Assembly (NCBI RefSeq): GCF_024979255.1
Contig: NZ_JANLCN010000007.1
Coordinates: 162,248 to 226,247 of the forward strand
Direction of reading: 5' to 3'
Length of the DNA stretch: 64,000 nt
Source of the DNA: Herbiconiux moechotypicola
GTDB taxonomy: Bacteria > Actinomycetota > Actinomycetes > Actinomycetales > Microbacteriaceae
Part shown: in pieces, positions 1-9,932 of the stretch
Layout of the letters: the number at the start of each line of letters is the position of its first letter
How positions within the stretch are numbered: position 1 is the stretch's first letter
Program-made: the position numbers and the translations under genes
The notes under the pieces: generated by a model
The model's input: the letters and a program-made list of their open reading frames with translations, nothing else
Databases searched by the model: none
What the model was told of the DNA's origin: nothing

Positions 1-477
1 TACGACACGGCCTACCGCTTTCGTCATTCTGACGATCGAGTCATCGACGTAATGGTTGCCGATCACCTGCCCTCGCACATCCGAGCCCGCCTGAGTGGGC
101 GCCCAGCCTTCCAGGCTCCCGCTGGTCAGCAGGCCATCAACCGGCGCGAAGTGTGGAGATTGGAGTTCTCACCGGATCTCGTCTGCTCGGTAGGGATTCC
201 GAACACCCTGGGTGCTCTCGTGGCGAAGGGTGCCGCTTGGATGGTCGATACACGCAATCCCGAGCGACACCTTCAGGACTCGGCAACGCTCCTTGCAGCG
301 GTCGGTGATGCCTCGGCGCTCGACTACCGGCTTTCCCACAACGATCGCCGGCGCCTGCGGGCCATCCACGCTCATCTGCGTGACGAGCGGCACCCGGCTT
401 GGGGGCTTCTCGAAGAGCAGGAACGACGAGAAGGCCAGCAGAATCTCGAGTTGATCGCGGGTGGCGCTGGACTGTAG
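1..477 (+). CDS. Nucleotidyltransferase-like hypothetical protein, 5' end missing
   Basis: The frame is open from the first base of the window to the TAG at 475-477, so the start lies outside; 158 codons are visible. A methionine codon at 52 exists, but the residues before it (YRFRHSDDRVIDVM) read like part of the protein, so the gene is better treated as truncated by the window. The visible part has an 'IDVMVADHL' strand and a helical C-terminal half rich in Arg and Glu. It resembles the C-terminal part of nucleotidyltransferase-fold proteins often found in accessory or toxin-antitoxin settings. That assignment is recollection-based and weak. No signal peptide or membrane segment is seen. 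It is followed by a 60-base gap before ppk. Confidence 0.5.
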   Translation, partial: YDTAYRFRHSDDRVIDVMVADHLPSHIRARLSGRPAFQAPAGQQAINRREVWRLEFSPDLVCSVGIPNTLGALVAKGAAWMVDTRNPERHLQDSATLLAAVGDASALDYRLSHNDRRRLRAIHAHLRDERHPAWGLLEEQERREGQQNLELIAGGAGL

Positions 478-540
478 CGCGGCGAGCCGTCGGTGGGGGA
501 CGGGTCGCCGGGGTTCATGGGTGGGTGACATGATGTGGGG

Positions 541-2721
541 ATGGACGACGACCTGATCTCGCTCGATGCCGGAGTCGTGACCGACTTCGACGACGACTAC
601 GACGAACTCGCCGTGACGGATGCGGGCCCCGCGCTCCCCGAGGGCCGCTACCTCGACCGGGAGCTCAGCTGGCTCGCCTTCAACACCCGCGTGCTCGAAC
701 TCGCCGAAGACCCGACGCTCCCGGTGCTCGAACGGGCGAACTTCCTCGCCATCTTCGCCTCGAACCTCGACGAGTTCTTCATGGTGCGGGTCGCGGGTCT
801 GAAGCGCCGCATCCTCACCGACCTCGCGGTGCCCACGAACGTGGGCCGCCGGCCGACGGACGTGCTCGAGGACATCTCGGTCAAGGCCCACGAACTGCAG
901 GCCAGGCACGCCGCCGCCTACCAGAACCTGGTGCGGCCGGCGCTCGCCGAGGCGGGCATCCGCATCGTCACCTGGGACGAGCTCGACGAGGCCGACCGCG
1001 AGAACCTGCACACCATCTTCTCGAACCAGATCTTCCCGGTGCTCATGCCGCTCGCGGTCGACCCCGCGCATCCGTTCCCCTACATCTCGGGGCTGTCGCT
1101 CAACCTCTCGGTGCGGGTGCGCAACTCGAAGACCGGCAAGGAGGAGTTCGCCCGCCTCAAGGTGCCTCAGGTGCTCGACCGTTTCGTGCGCATCGACGTG
1201 CGGGAGTCGGTGAACGAGGTGCGGTTCATCACCCTCGAAGACCTCATCGCGAACTTCTTGCAAGACCTCTTCCCGGGCATGGAGGTGGTGGAGCACCACG
1301 TGTTCCGCGTCACCCGCAACGAAGACGTCGAGATCGACGAGGACGAGACCGAGAACCTGCTGCAGGCCCTCGAGAAGGAGCTTCTGCGACGCCGCTTCGG
1401 CCCGCCCATCCGGCTCGAGATCACCGACGACATGGACCCGGTGACCCTCGACCTCATCGTGCGCGAGCTCGACGTGACCGAGCAGGAGGTGTACCGCCTG
1501 CCCTCCCCGCTCGACCTGGGCGGCCTGTTCGACCTCACGAAGATCGCCCGCCCCGACCTGAAGTACCCGAAGCACGTGCCCACCACGGCGGCCGCCCTGC
1601 TGCCGCCGGAGCCGAACGCGAAGCCCGACATCTTCAAGGCCATCAGCCGCGGCGACATCCTGCTGCACCACCCCTACGAGTCGTTCGCCACGAGCGTGCA
1701 GGCCTTCCTCGAGCAGGCCGCCGCCGACCCCAACGTGCTCGCCATCAAGCAGACCCTCTACCGCACGAGCGGCGACAGCCCCATCGTGGAGGCGCTCATC
1801 GACGCCGCGGAGTCGGGCAAGCAGGTGCTCGCCCTGGTGGAGATCAAGGCCCGCTTCGACGAGCAGGCGAACATCTCCTGGGCCCGCAAGCTCGAGAAGG
1901 CGGGCGTGCACGTGGTGTACGGCCTGGTGGGCCTGAAGACGCACTGCAAGCTCGCCCTCGTCATCCGCCAGGAGAAGGGTCGCCTGAAGAGCTACAGCCA
2001 CATCGGCACCGGCAACTACAACCCCAAGACCTCGCGCATCTACGAAGACCTGGGCCTGCTCACCGCCGACGACCAGGTGGGCAAAGACCTCACCCGCCTG
2101 TTCAACGAGCTCTCCGGCTACGCCATCGAGAAGAAGTTCAAGCGCCTCCTGGTGGCGCCGCTGCACCTGCGCAAGGGCCTGCTCAAGCGCATCGCCACCG
2201 AGGCCGAGAACGCCCGCCAGGGCAAGCCCTCCGGCATCCGCATCAAGGTGAACTCGATGGTCGACGAGGCCATCATCGACGGCCTCTACCGGGCGAGCCA
2301 GGCCGGCGTGCCCATTGAGGTGTGGGTGCGCGGCATCTGCTCGCTGAAGCCGGGCCAGCCGGGGCTCAGCGAGACCATCACCGTGCGCTCCATCCTCGGC
2401 CGCTACCTGGAGCACTCGCGCATCTTCTCGTTCGTCAACGACGGCGACCCGCAGGTGTACATCGGTTCGGCCGACATGATGCACCGCAACCTCGACCGCC
2501 GCGTCGAAGCGCTCGTGCGCCTGGTCGACCCCGCCCACCTCAAGGAGGTCGACGGCCTGTTCGAGCTCGCCATGAGCGAGGGCACCGCCTCCTGGGCGCT
2601 CGACGACTCCGGCACCTGGACGAGGCACGAGAAGGCGGCCGACGGCACCCCCCTCATCGACCTGCAGGACGAGCTGATGACCCAGATCAGCCGCCGCAAG
2701 CGACCGGGCACCACGCGGTGA
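541..2721 (+). CDS. ppk: Polyphosphate kinase 1
   Basis: Makes and reverses inorganic polyphosphate from the ATP gamma-phosphate. The 726-residue product has the PPK1 layout: an N-terminal helical domain opening with '[16 protein letters not shown]', a head domain, and two C-terminal phospholipase-D-like domains. The histidine expected to be phosphorylated is His468 in 'LKTHCKLAL', followed by '[11 protein letters not shown]' and later '[17 protein letters not shown]', which are the conserved active-site blocks. ATG at 541 is preferred over an in-frame GTG at 535 because the extra two residues add nothing recognisable. The TGA overlaps the GTG of the next gene, so the two are probably translationally coupled. 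Neighbouring pst genes fit a phosphate-metabolism block. Confidence 0.96.
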   Translation: MDDDLISLDAGVVTDFDDDYDELAVTDAGPALPEGRYLDRELSWLAFNTRVLELAEDPTLPVLERANFLAIFASNLDEFFMVRVAGLKRRILTDLAVPTNVGRRPTDVLEDISVKAHELQARHAAAYQNLVRPALAEAGIRIVTWDELDEADRENLHTIFSNQIFPVLMPLAVDPAHPFPYISGLSLNLSVRVRNSKTGKEEFARLKVPQVLDRFVRIDVRESVNEVRFITLEDLIANFLQDLFPGMEVVEHHVFRVTRNEDVEIDEDETENLLQALEKELLRRRFGPPIRLEITDDMDPVTLDLIVRELDVTEQEVYRLPSPLDLGGLFDLTKIARPDLKYPKHVPTTAAALLPPEPNAKPDIFKAISRGDILLHHPYESFATSVQAFLEQAAADPNVLAIKQTLYRTSGDSPIVEALIDAAESGKQVLALVEIKARFDEQANISWARKLEKAGVHVVYGLVGLKTHCKLALVIRQEKGRLKSYSHIGTGNYNPKTSRIYEDLGLLTADDQVGKDLTRLFNELSGYAIEKKFKRLLVAPLHLRKGLLKRIATEAENARQGKPSGIRIKVNSMVDEAIIDGLYRASQAGVPIEVWVRGICSLKPGQPGLSETITVRSILGRYLEHSRIFSFVNDGDPQVYIGSADMMHRNLDRRVEALVRLVDPAHLKEVDGLFELAMSEGTASWALDDSGTWTRHEKAADGTPLIDLQDELMTQISRRKRPGTTR

Positions 2722-3644
2722 CCGTCTTCGCCGCCGGAGCCGTCTGCTGGCGCATCGTCGACGGCAAGGTCAACGTGCTCGTCATCCACCGCACGGCGCA
2801 TCGCGACGTGTCGCTGCCCAAGGGCAAGGTCGACCCGGGCGAGACACTCCCCGTCACCGCCGTGCGCGAGGTGGCCGAGGAGACCGGTCTCGCCGTCACC
2901 CTCGGCGTGCCGCTCGGCGTCACCAACTACACCATGCCCAACGGTCGCGAGAAGGTGGTGCACTACTGGGCCGCCGAGGTCACCGACGACGCCGTCAACC
3001 GCTCCACCTTCCTGCCCAACGGCGAGGTGGCGGCCCTGGAGTGGCTGAGCGTCAAGCGCGCCCTCGCCGCGCTCACCTACGAACGCGACGCCGAGATCGT
3101 CGAACGGTTCAGGATGCTCGTGGAGGCCGGCGTCACCCGCACCTTCGGCATCATCGCCCTCCGTCACGCGAAGGCCACGCCGCCGTATCAGTTCGACGGC
3201 CCCGACTCGCAGCGGCCACTCACCGAGCGCGGCCGCCTCGAGGCCCGCGCGATCGTGCCGGCGCTCCGCGCGTTCGGCCCGCAGAAGATCGTCACCTCGA
3301 CGGCGCTGCGCTGCCGCCAGACGGTCGAGCCGGTGTCGAAGGCACTGCACCTCACGCCCAAGGCGACGGATGCGGTGAGCCAGGATGCGTGGGAGTCGGG
3401 CGAGGGCGCGGTGCGCGACCTCGTGGGCAAGCGTGTGCGCAAGCGCGTGACCGCGATCGTGTGCAGCCACGGCCCCGTGCTGCCCGACATCGTGCGCGAG
3501 GTGGCGTTGGCCACCGGCACGGCTCCGATCGCCACCGCCTCGCGCGCCGGCGACCTGCCGGTCGCCGGTTTCTCGGTGCTTCACCTCTCGGTCGATCTGC
3601 CGGGCTCCGGCATCGTGGCGGTCGAGACGCACGAGCCGCGCTGA
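2718..3644 (+). CDS. mutT1: NUDIX hydrolase with C-terminal histidine phosphatase domain (MutT1-like)
   Basis: A 308-residue two-domain protein. Residues 1-130 form a NUDIX hydrolase with a complete box: Gly, five residues, Glu, seven residues, then REVAEETGL. From about residue 140 there is a histidine-phosphatase domain starting with the 'LRHAKA' signature and ending with a 'VCSHGP' block. This arrangement is that of mycobacterial MutT1, which removes 8-oxo-dGTP and diadenosine polyphosphates. Start is the GTG at 2718, overlapping the ppk stop by GTGA. Location after ppk suggests co-transcription, possibly tying nucleotide-pool cleaning to phosphate metabolism (inference). Confidence 0.9.
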   Translation: MTVFAAGAVCWRIVDGKVNVLVIHRTAHRDVSLPKGKVDPGETLPVTAVREVAEETGLAVTLGVPLGVTNYTMPNGREKVVHYWAAEVTDDAVNRSTFLPNGEVAALEWLSVKRALAALTYERDAEIVERFRMLVEAGVTRTFGIIALRHAKATPPYQFDGPDSQRPLTERGRLEARAIVPALRAFGPQKIVTSTALRCRQTVEPVSKALHLTPKATDAVSQDAWESGEGAVRDLVGKRVRKRVTAIVCSHGPVLPDIVREVALATGTAPIATASRAGDLPVAGFSVLHLSVDLPGSGIVAVETHEPR

Positions 3645-3700
3645 CGCGACGCCGCGTGCCCCGTCGAGTGGGGGTGCGCATCCGTCGAGTGCACCCGGCT

Positions 3701-3722
3701 GTTCACCTTCCGTTCACCCCCG
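3701..3722 (+). promoter_or_regulatory. PHO box upstream of pstS
   Basis: Two perfect GTTCACC heptamers at 3701-3707 and 3712-3718 lie 11 bp apart, the arrangement of actinobacterial PHO boxes bound by PhoP or RegX3 regulators. It is 86 bases before the pstS start. RegX3 is encoded at 28.8 kb in this window, so it is a plausible regulator (inference). Confidence 0.8.
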
Positions 3723-3807
3723 GGCGGCAGTGTCTTAAGGCGTCGCGCCTAGCGTCTCATGAGGGCCCGCACCGGCCCGACCTGAAATCACTCGAAAGGG
3801 ATTCCTC

Positions 3808-4905
3808 GTGAAGCTCAAGCGCTATGCCGCCCCCGCGGTCATCGCCCTCACTGCCGCGCTCGCCCTGAGCGCCTGCGCCTCGAACGAAGGCGGGGCCCCC
3901 GCCAGCACCGGCGACGCCGACACCCCCGCGCTCTCCGGCACCCTCACCGGCATCGGCGCCTCCTCGCAGGGCTCGGCCCAGGAGGCCTGGATCGCCGCCT
4001 TCCAGACCGCGAACCCCGACGTCACCATCAACTACGACCCGCAGGGTTCGGGCGCCGGCCGCGAGAGCTTCATCTCGGGTGCCGCCGCCTTCGCCGGCTC
4101 CGACTCGGCCCTCTCCGACGACGAGCTCGCCGGTGAATTCGGCAGCTGCGCCCCCGACACCAAGGCGATCGACCTCCCGGTCTACATCTCGCCGATCGCC
4201 GTCGTGTTCAACATCGAGGGCGTCGACGAGCTGAACCTCGACGCCGTCACCCTCGCGAACATCTTCAACGGCTCGATCACCACCTGGAACGACCCGGCCA
4301 TCGTCGCGCTCAACCCCGACGCCACGCTCCCCTCGGGCGCGATCACCGCCGTGCACCGCTCCGACGACTCGGGCACCACCAAGAACTTCACCGACTACCT
4401 CGGCAAGGTCGCTCCCGAGGCGTGGACCGAGAAGGCCGCCGACACCTTCCCGTTCCAGTCGGGTGAGGGCGCCCAGGGCACTTCCGGCGTCATCCAGGCC
4501 GTCACCAACGGTGTGAACACCATCGGCTACGCCGACGCCTCGAAGGCCGGTGACCTCGGTGTCGCCAAGATCAAGGTGGGCGACGAGTTCGTCGAGTACA
4601 CCGCCGAGGGCGCTGCCGCCGTCGTCGAGGGTTCGCCGCTGGTCGAGGGCCGCGAGGCCAACGACATCGCGATCGCCCTCGACCGCGAGACCACCGACCC
4701 GACGCACTACCCGCTGGTGCTCGTCTCCTACGCGATCGTCTGCCAGGAGTACGCCGACGCCGCTCAGGCCGAGCTCGTGAAGGCCTACATCGGCTACATC
4801 GCCAGCCCCGACGGCCAGGCCGTCGCCGCTGAGTCGGCCGGTGCCGCCCCGCTCTCGTCGGCTCTGTCCGACCAGGTCGCGGCCGCCATCGAGACCATCA
4901 AGTAA
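3808..4905 (+). CDS. pstS: Phosphate-binding lipoprotein PstS
   Basis: High-affinity phosphate-binding component of the Pst ABC importer, anchored outside the membrane. The 365-residue product has a lipoprotein signal peptide ending in LSAC with Cys23 as the lipidation site. It then has PstS blocks including 'GIGASSQGSAQEAWIAAF', 'DPQGSGAGRESFISGAAAFAGSD' (phosphate-binding Ser/Gly/Asp residues) and 'VHRSDDSGTTKNFTDYL'. Start is GTG at 3808 with an AAAGGG ribosome-binding site 7 bases upstream. It is first of pstS-C-A-B, preceded by a PHO box and followed by a strong hairpin that probably limits transcription into pstC. Length is usual for the family. Confidence 0.97.
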   Translation: MKLKRYAAPAVIALTAALALSACASNEGGAPASTGDADTPALSGTLTGIGASSQGSAQEAWIAAFQTANPDVTINYDPQGSGAGRESFISGAAAFAGSDSALSDDELAGEFGSCAPDTKAIDLPVYISPIAVVFNIEGVDELNLDAVTLANIFNGSITTWNDPAIVALNPDATLPSGAITAVHRSDDSGTTKNFTDYLGKVAPEAWTEKAADTFPFQSGEGAQGTSGVIQAVTNGVNTIGYADASKAGDLGVAKIKVGDEFVEYTAEGAAAVVEGSPLVEGREANDIAIALDRETTDPTHYPLVLVSYAIVCQEYADAAQAELVKAYIGYIASPDGQAVAAESAGAAPLSSALSDQVAAAIETIK

Positions 4906-4918
4906 CATCGCGCCACAT

Positions 4919-4965
4919 CCTCTGTCCGGTTCCGGTCGCTTCTGCGGCCCGGAACCGGACAGAGG
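4919..4965 (+). terminator. Intercistronic hairpin between pstS and pstC
   Basis: Perfect 17-bp inverted repeat (4919-4935 with 4949-4965) and a 13-base loop. There is no T run after it, so it is probably an attenuator or mRNA-stabilising structure rather than a full stop. Such hairpins are common after genes for binding proteins, which are needed in excess over permeases. Confidence 0.75.
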
Positions 4966-5053
4966 CAGGTAGGGGGTCCTCCTCCCGCCGCCGCTCCACC
5001 CCACAGGCCCCACCCGCAGTCCTCACCGCAGCACGACAGGAGACCTGCTCCCC

Positions 5054-6007
5054 ATGACCACCGCCCCCGCCACGCAGGCCGGCCCGAACCGACTGAAGGC
5101 CAAGCAACGGCCAGGCGACCGGATCTTCTCGACCAGCACGGTCGTGGCAGGCTCGCTCATCCTCGCCATCCTGGCGGCGGTGACGATCTTCCTCATCGCC
5201 CAGAGCATCCCGGCGTTCACCGCAGAACCCGACGACCTCAAGGGCGCCGACAACTTCTGGGTCTACGTGGGCCCGCTGGTGTTCGGCACCATCTGGGCGG
5301 CCTTCCTCGCGCTGCTCATCGCCGTGCCGCTCTCCATCGGCATCGCCCTCTTCATCTCGCACTACGCCCCGCGCCGGCTGGCGCAGGGGCTCGGCTACGT
5401 GGTCGACCTGCTCGCCGCCGTGCCGAGCGTGGTGTTCGGCCTCTGGGGCATCACGGTGCTGGCGCCGTTCGTGCAGCCGTTCTGGTCGACCCTGGTCGAC
5501 CTGTTCGGCTGGATCCCGCTGTTCCAGGGCCCGGTCTCCGGCACCGGCCGCACCATCCTCACCGTCGCGATCGTGCTCGCGGTCATGATCCTCCCGATCA
5601 TCACCGCGCTCAGCCGCGAGATCTTCCTGCAGACCCCGAAGCTCCACGAGGAGGCCGCGCTGGCGCTGGGCGCCACCCGCTGGGAGATGATCCGCACCGC
5701 GGTGCTGCCGTTCGGCCGCCCCGGGATCGTGTCGGCCTCGATGCTCGGCCTCGGCCGCGCGCTCGGAGAGACGATGGCCGTGGCGATGGTGCTCTCGCCC
5801 CAGGTGCTCATCTCCTTCGCGCTGCTCACCTCGACGAACCCCACCACGATCGCCGCGAACATCGCGCTCAACTTCCCCGAGGCCCACGGCGTCGGCGTGA
5901 ACGTGCTGATCGCGACCGGTCTCATCCTCTTCGTGATCACCTTCGCGGTGAACTTCATCGCCCGCGCCATCGTCAACCGCCGCAAGGCCTTTTCGGGAGC
6001 CAACTAG
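5054..6007 (+). CDS. pstC: Phosphate ABC transporter permease PstC
   Basis: Inner-membrane permease of the Pst system, 317 residues. After a short cytoplasmic tail there is a long hydrophobic helix (about 30-55) and five further membrane segments. The ABC-permease coupling motif is seen as 'EEAALALGATRWEMIRTAVLPFGRPGI' near residues 197-223, followed by 'GLGRALGETMAVAMV', typical of PstC. It has the usual length. It ends 3 bases before pstA, so the two are in one operon. Start ATG at 5054 follows a purine-rich AGGAGA. Confidence 0.96.
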   Translation: MTTAPATQAGPNRLKAKQRPGDRIFSTSTVVAGSLILAILAAVTIFLIAQSIPAFTAEPDDLKGADNFWVYVGPLVFGTIWAAFLALLIAVPLSIGIALFISHYAPRRLAQGLGYVVDLLAAVPSVVFGLWGITVLAPFVQPFWSTLVDLFGWIPLFQGPVSGTGRTILTVAIVLAVMILPIITALSREIFLQTPKLHEEAALALGATRWEMIRTAVLPFGRPGIVSASMLGLGRALGETMAVAMVLSPQVLISFALLTSTNPTTIAANIALNFPEAHGVGVNVLIATGLILFVITFAVNFIARAIVNRRKAFSGAN

Positions 6008-6010
6008 ATC

Positions 6011-7111
6011 ATGACCACGATCACCACGCCTCCGACCCGGCCGGCCGCGCCGATCGCGAACACGCTCACCACGGGCATCCTGCCGAAGCCCGTGCCGTGG
6101 ATCATCCTCGGCGGCAGCTGGGTCCTCGTCGGCATCCTGTACGGCATCCTCGCCGGTGCGGGTGTGACCTCGGGGTTCGACATCGTCGGCACCGTCTTCT
6201 TCGGCACCATGCTCTTCGTCATCATCAACTACGTGGCGTCGCGCGTGTACGAAGGCCCTCGCCCCGCGACGAACCGCTTCGTCACGTCACTGGTGGCGCT
6301 GGCCTTCATCATCGCGCTGCTGCCGCTCATCTCGCTGCTCTACACCACCATCGCCAACGGCCTCCCGCGCTTCGACCTGTCGTTCTTCAGCGAGTCGATG
6401 CGCAACGTGGTGGGCGAAGGCGGCGGTGCCCTGCACGCCATCGTCGGCACCCTCGAGATCACCGGCATGGCGGCGCTCATCTCGGTGCCGATCGGCATCC
6501 TCACCGCCATCTACCTGGTGGAGTACGGCCGCGGCCACCTCGCGCGCGCCATCACCTTCCTGGTCGACGTGATGACCGGCATCCCCTCCATCGTCGCCGG
6601 CCTGTTCGCGTTCGCGTTCTTCGCGCTCATCCTGAACCAGCCGGGCATCCGCTTCGGTTTCGGCGGTTCGGTGGCGCTCTCGGTGCTCATGATCCCCGTG
6701 GTGGTGCGCTCCACCGAGGAGATGCTGAAGCTCGTGCCCAACGAGCTGCGCGAGGCCTCCTACGCGCTCGGCGTGCCGAAGTGGCTCACCATCGTGAAGG
6801 TGGTGCTGCCCACCTCGATCGCCGGCATCACGACCGGTGTGGTGCTCTCCATCTCCCGCGTCATCGGTGAGACCGCGCCGCTGCTCATCATCGCCGGGTT
6901 CACGCAGAGCATGAACTACAACCTGTTCTCGGAGCGCATGATGACGCTGCCCGTGTTCGTGTACACGCAGTACGCCAACCAGGGCATCCCCGCCGAGGCC
7001 TACCTCGAGCGCGCCTGGACCGGTGCGCTCACCCTCGTGCTCATCGTGATGGTGCTGAACCTGGTGGCCCGCATCATCGCCAAGATCTTCTCGCCCAAAC
7101 TCGGCCGCTGA
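6011..7111 (+). CDS. pstA: Phosphate ABC transporter permease PstA
   Basis: Second permease of the Pst importer, 366 residues. It has an N-terminal extension with two or three hydrophobic helices before the core BPD_transp_1 domain, giving a protein longer than many PstA proteins but usual for actinobacteria. The coupling loop '[31 protein letters not shown]' and '[14 protein letters not shown]' are diagnostic. ATG at 6011 lies 3 bases after the pstC stop. Pairs with PstC to form the channel driven by PstB. Confidence 0.96.
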   Translation: MTTITTPPTRPAAPIANTLTTGILPKPVPWIILGGSWVLVGILYGILAGAGVTSGFDIVGTVFFGTMLFVIINYVASRVYEGPRPATNRFVTSLVALAFIIALLPLISLLYTTIANGLPRFDLSFFSESMRNVVGEGGGALHAIVGTLEITGMAALISVPIGILTAIYLVEYGRGHLARAITFLVDVMTGIPSIVAGLFAFAFFALILNQPGIRFGFGGSVALSVLMIPVVVRSTEEMLKLVPNELREASYALGVPKWLTIVKVVLPTSIAGITTGVVLSISRVIGETAPLLIIAGFTQSMNYNLFSERMMTLPVFVYTQYANQGIPAEAYLERAWTGALTLVLIVMVLNLVARIIAKIFSPKLGR

Positions 7112-7140
7112 CCGCGGCACCGATCCGAAGGAACCCTCGC

Positions 7141-7920
<780 letters not shown>

Positions 7921-7956
7921 TCGAGGCCGGGCCGCAGAAACGCCTCTCGGCGGAAG

Positions 7957-7978
7957 GCCGCTCGTAGCGGCGAATTTT
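7957..7978 (+). terminator. Hairpin terminator after pstB
   Basis: GCCGCT at 7957-7962 pairs with AGCGGC at 7966-7971 around a 3-base loop, followed after two bases by four T. It lies between the convergent pstB and the minus-strand gene ending at 8022. Confidence 0.5.
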
Positions 7979-8021
7979 GGAGCCCGGGGTTACTGCGACC
8001 CGACCCCGACAGTCTACCGGC

Positions 8022-8651
8022 TCAGTCGAGGGCGTCGTGCCGCCAGAGGGCGGCCGACTGGTGCAGCTCGTCGCCGATGGTCTCGAAGCGCAGCGCGCGC
8101 GTGGTGAGCACGGTGGCCTGCTCGGGCGAGCCGAACTCGGCGTCGTCGGCCAGCGTCGCGCATCCGTGGGCCATGATGTGGCAGAAGGCCGCGGCACGCT
8201 CGAGGGCCACGGCGAAGTCGCCCTCGAACAGGCCGCGCAGGATGCGGTCGGCGAGTTCGGTGATCTCCTTCGGGCCGGTGGGGGTCTCGGCTCCGGCGAT
8301 GACGGGGTCGATGGAGGGGATGGCCTCGGCGCCTCGCTCGAACACGTAGCCGGCGTTCTGCGGGTCTTGCCGGATGAGCACCCGCAGCAGGTAGATGCGC
8401 CACAGGCTGCCGGGCAGACTGTGGGCGCTCGCCCGTGCCCACAGCTCGGCGATGGCGTCGATGCCGTGGTCGTCGGTGAAGGTGAGCAGTCGCCCGATGA
8501 CCTCGGGATGCGGGTCGCTCCGCACTCGGCTGAGCAGCGCGGTGGCCGTCTCGTGCGCCACCCGGTTGATGGTGGCGGGATCGTCTCCGCCCTGGAAGCC
8601 CTCGAACTGCGAACCCTCGAAGAGGGCCGGCTTGTGGAAGTCGCTCGCCAT
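8022..8651 (-). CDS. Conserved actinobacterial hypothetical protein
   Basis: A 209-residue, mostly helical soluble protein starting 'MASDFHKPALFEGSQF'. I do not recognise a catalytic domain; similar proteins in related genomes are sometimes labelled RNA polymerase subunit beta, which the sequence does not support. Several Ala/Leu/Glu-rich helices and a run of conserved-looking residues (AHGCATL, ELADRILRGLFEGDFAVALERAAAFCHIM) are seen. The frame stays open to 8753, but the extra N-terminal part there is Arg/Gly-rich and covers the promoter region of the divergent monooxygenase. ATG at 8651 or 8660 is therefore the likelier start. Convergent with pstB. Confidence 0.75.
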   Translation of the reverse strand: MASDFHKPALFEGSQFEGFQGGDDPATINRVAHETATALLSRVRSDPHPEVIGRLLTFTDDHGIDAIAELWARASAHSLPGSLWRIYLLRVLIRQDPQNAGYVFERGAEAIPSIDPVIAGAETPTGPKEITELADRILRGLFEGDFAVALERAAAFCHIMAHGCATLADDAEFGSPEQATVLTTRALRFETIGDELHQSAALWRHDALD

Positions 8652-8751
8652 ACCGTCCATTCTGTCGTCGAACAGGGAGTGGAACACCGCCGCCGGCCGT
8701 GGCATTCCGCCCGCTCGCACGCCTCGACACCCGTGCGATAGCGTGAAGGCC

Positions 8752-9915
8752 ATGCGTGTGGTGATCGTCGGAGCGGGCGTCGCCGGACTCTCGCTGGCCC
8801 AGTGGTTGACCCGGTTCGGGCACGAGCCCGTGGTGGTGGAGAAGGCTCCGGAACTCGTGGTGGGCGGCTACAAGATCGACGTGCGGGGCGCGGCGATCGA
8901 GATCATGGAGCGGGCCGGCCTGCTGGAGGCGCTCGAGGCGGCGTCGACCCACATGCGCGGGGCCGTGCTCGTCGACCGCGAGGGCGCCGAGATCGCCCGC
9001 ATGAGCGGCGACGACTTCGGGCACCGCATCGGCGACGACCTCGAGATCGTGCGCGGGCCGCTGTGCCGGCTGCTCGACCGGGCCGCCGGTGCCGAGGTGC
9101 GGTACTCCACCACGGTCACGGGCGTGACCGAGACCCCCGCGGGGATCGAGGTGGCGTTGTCGACGGGGGAGACTTTCGTCGCCGACGCCCTGGTGGGGGC
9201 GGATGGACTGCACTCGGCGACCAGGAGCCTGGTGTTCGGCCCCGAGGAGGACTTCCGCCGTGACCTCGGCATGTCGCTGTGCGTGTTCTCGGTGCCGAAC
9301 CATCTCGGTCGCGACCGGGAGGAGCTGCAGTACTCCGAGCTCGGCCGGGTGGCCGCGATCTGGGCGACCGCAACCGAACCCGAGGCCAAGGCGACCTTCG
9401 GCTTCGCCGCGACAGACACCTACGACCGCCGCGACCGGCAGGCGCAGGAGCAGGCCGTGCGCGAGGCCTTCGCGGGGATCGGCTGGGAGGTGCCGCGTCT
9501 GCTGGAGGCGATGCCCGCCGCCACGGACTGGTACTTCGACGCGGCCGCCCAGATCGAGATGCCGAGCTGGAGCAGCGGGCGGGTGGTGCTCGTGGGTGAT
9601 GCCGCCTACTGCGCGTCGCCCATGTCGGGGCAGGGGTCGAGCCTCGCGCTCGTGGGCGCGTACGTGCTCGCCGGCGAGCTGGCCTCGTGCGGGGGCGACG
9701 TCGTGGCCGCGTTCGCCGCCTACGACGCCGTGCTGCGCCCCTTCGTCGAGGCCAACCAGGCACTGGGCCGCATCTCGGCAGCGCGCATGACCGAGCTCGA
9801 GCCCGGTGCCGACACCGAGCTCAGCGCCGAGCAGATCGAGGCCGTGCTCGACTCCACCACCGATCGCATCGCCGACGCCGCCCGCGCGGTGGAGCTCAAG
9901 CCGTACCCCGTCTGA
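8752..9915 (+). CDS. FAD-dependent monooxygenase
   Basis: A 387-residue flavoprotein of the aromatic-ring hydroxylase type. The N-terminus has the dinucleotide-binding fingerprint 'VVIVGAGVAGLSLAQWL' and, 30 residues on, the acidic end of the second strand ('VVVEKA'). A 'DALVGADGLHSATR' block, typical of these hydroxylases, lies in the middle. The FAD ribityl-binding GD motif is 'RVVLVGDAAYCASPMSGQGSSLALVGAYVL'. It probably uses NAD(P)H and oxygen; the substrate cannot be told. The start ATG at 8752 gives the expected beta strand at once. Divergent from the hypothetical gene at 8022-8651 and convergent with the amidohydrolase at 9933. Confidence 0.9.
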   Translation: MRVVIVGAGVAGLSLAQWLTRFGHEPVVVEKAPELVVGGYKIDVRGAAIEIMERAGLLEALEAASTHMRGAVLVDREGAEIARMSGDDFGHRIGDDLEIVRGPLCRLLDRAAGAEVRYSTTVTGVTETPAGIEVALSTGETFVADALVGADGLHSATRSLVFGPEEDFRRDLGMSLCVFSVPNHLGRDREELQYSELGRVAAIWATATEPEAKATFGFAATDTYDRRDRQAQEQAVREAFAGIGWEVPRLLEAMPAATDWYFDAAAQIEMPSWSSGRVVLVGDAAYCASPMSGQGSSLALVGAYVLAGELASCGGDVVAAFAAYDAVLRPFVEANQALGRISAARMTELEPGADTELSAEQIEAVLDSTTDRIADAARAVELKPYPV

Positions 9916-9932
9916 GCCGGCTTCCGTCTCGG

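Noticed and set aside
169..2628. Long open frame on the minus strand opposite ppk (819 codons)
   Set aside because: It is antisense to a clear PPK1; Arg/Ala/Val/His-rich composition is what a GC-rich antisense frame gives. The same holds for most other long unmatched frames in the window.
8652..8753. N-terminal extension of the 8022-8651 hypothetical to 8753
   Set aside because: It covers the promoter of the divergent monooxygenase and its residues look like non-coding translation.
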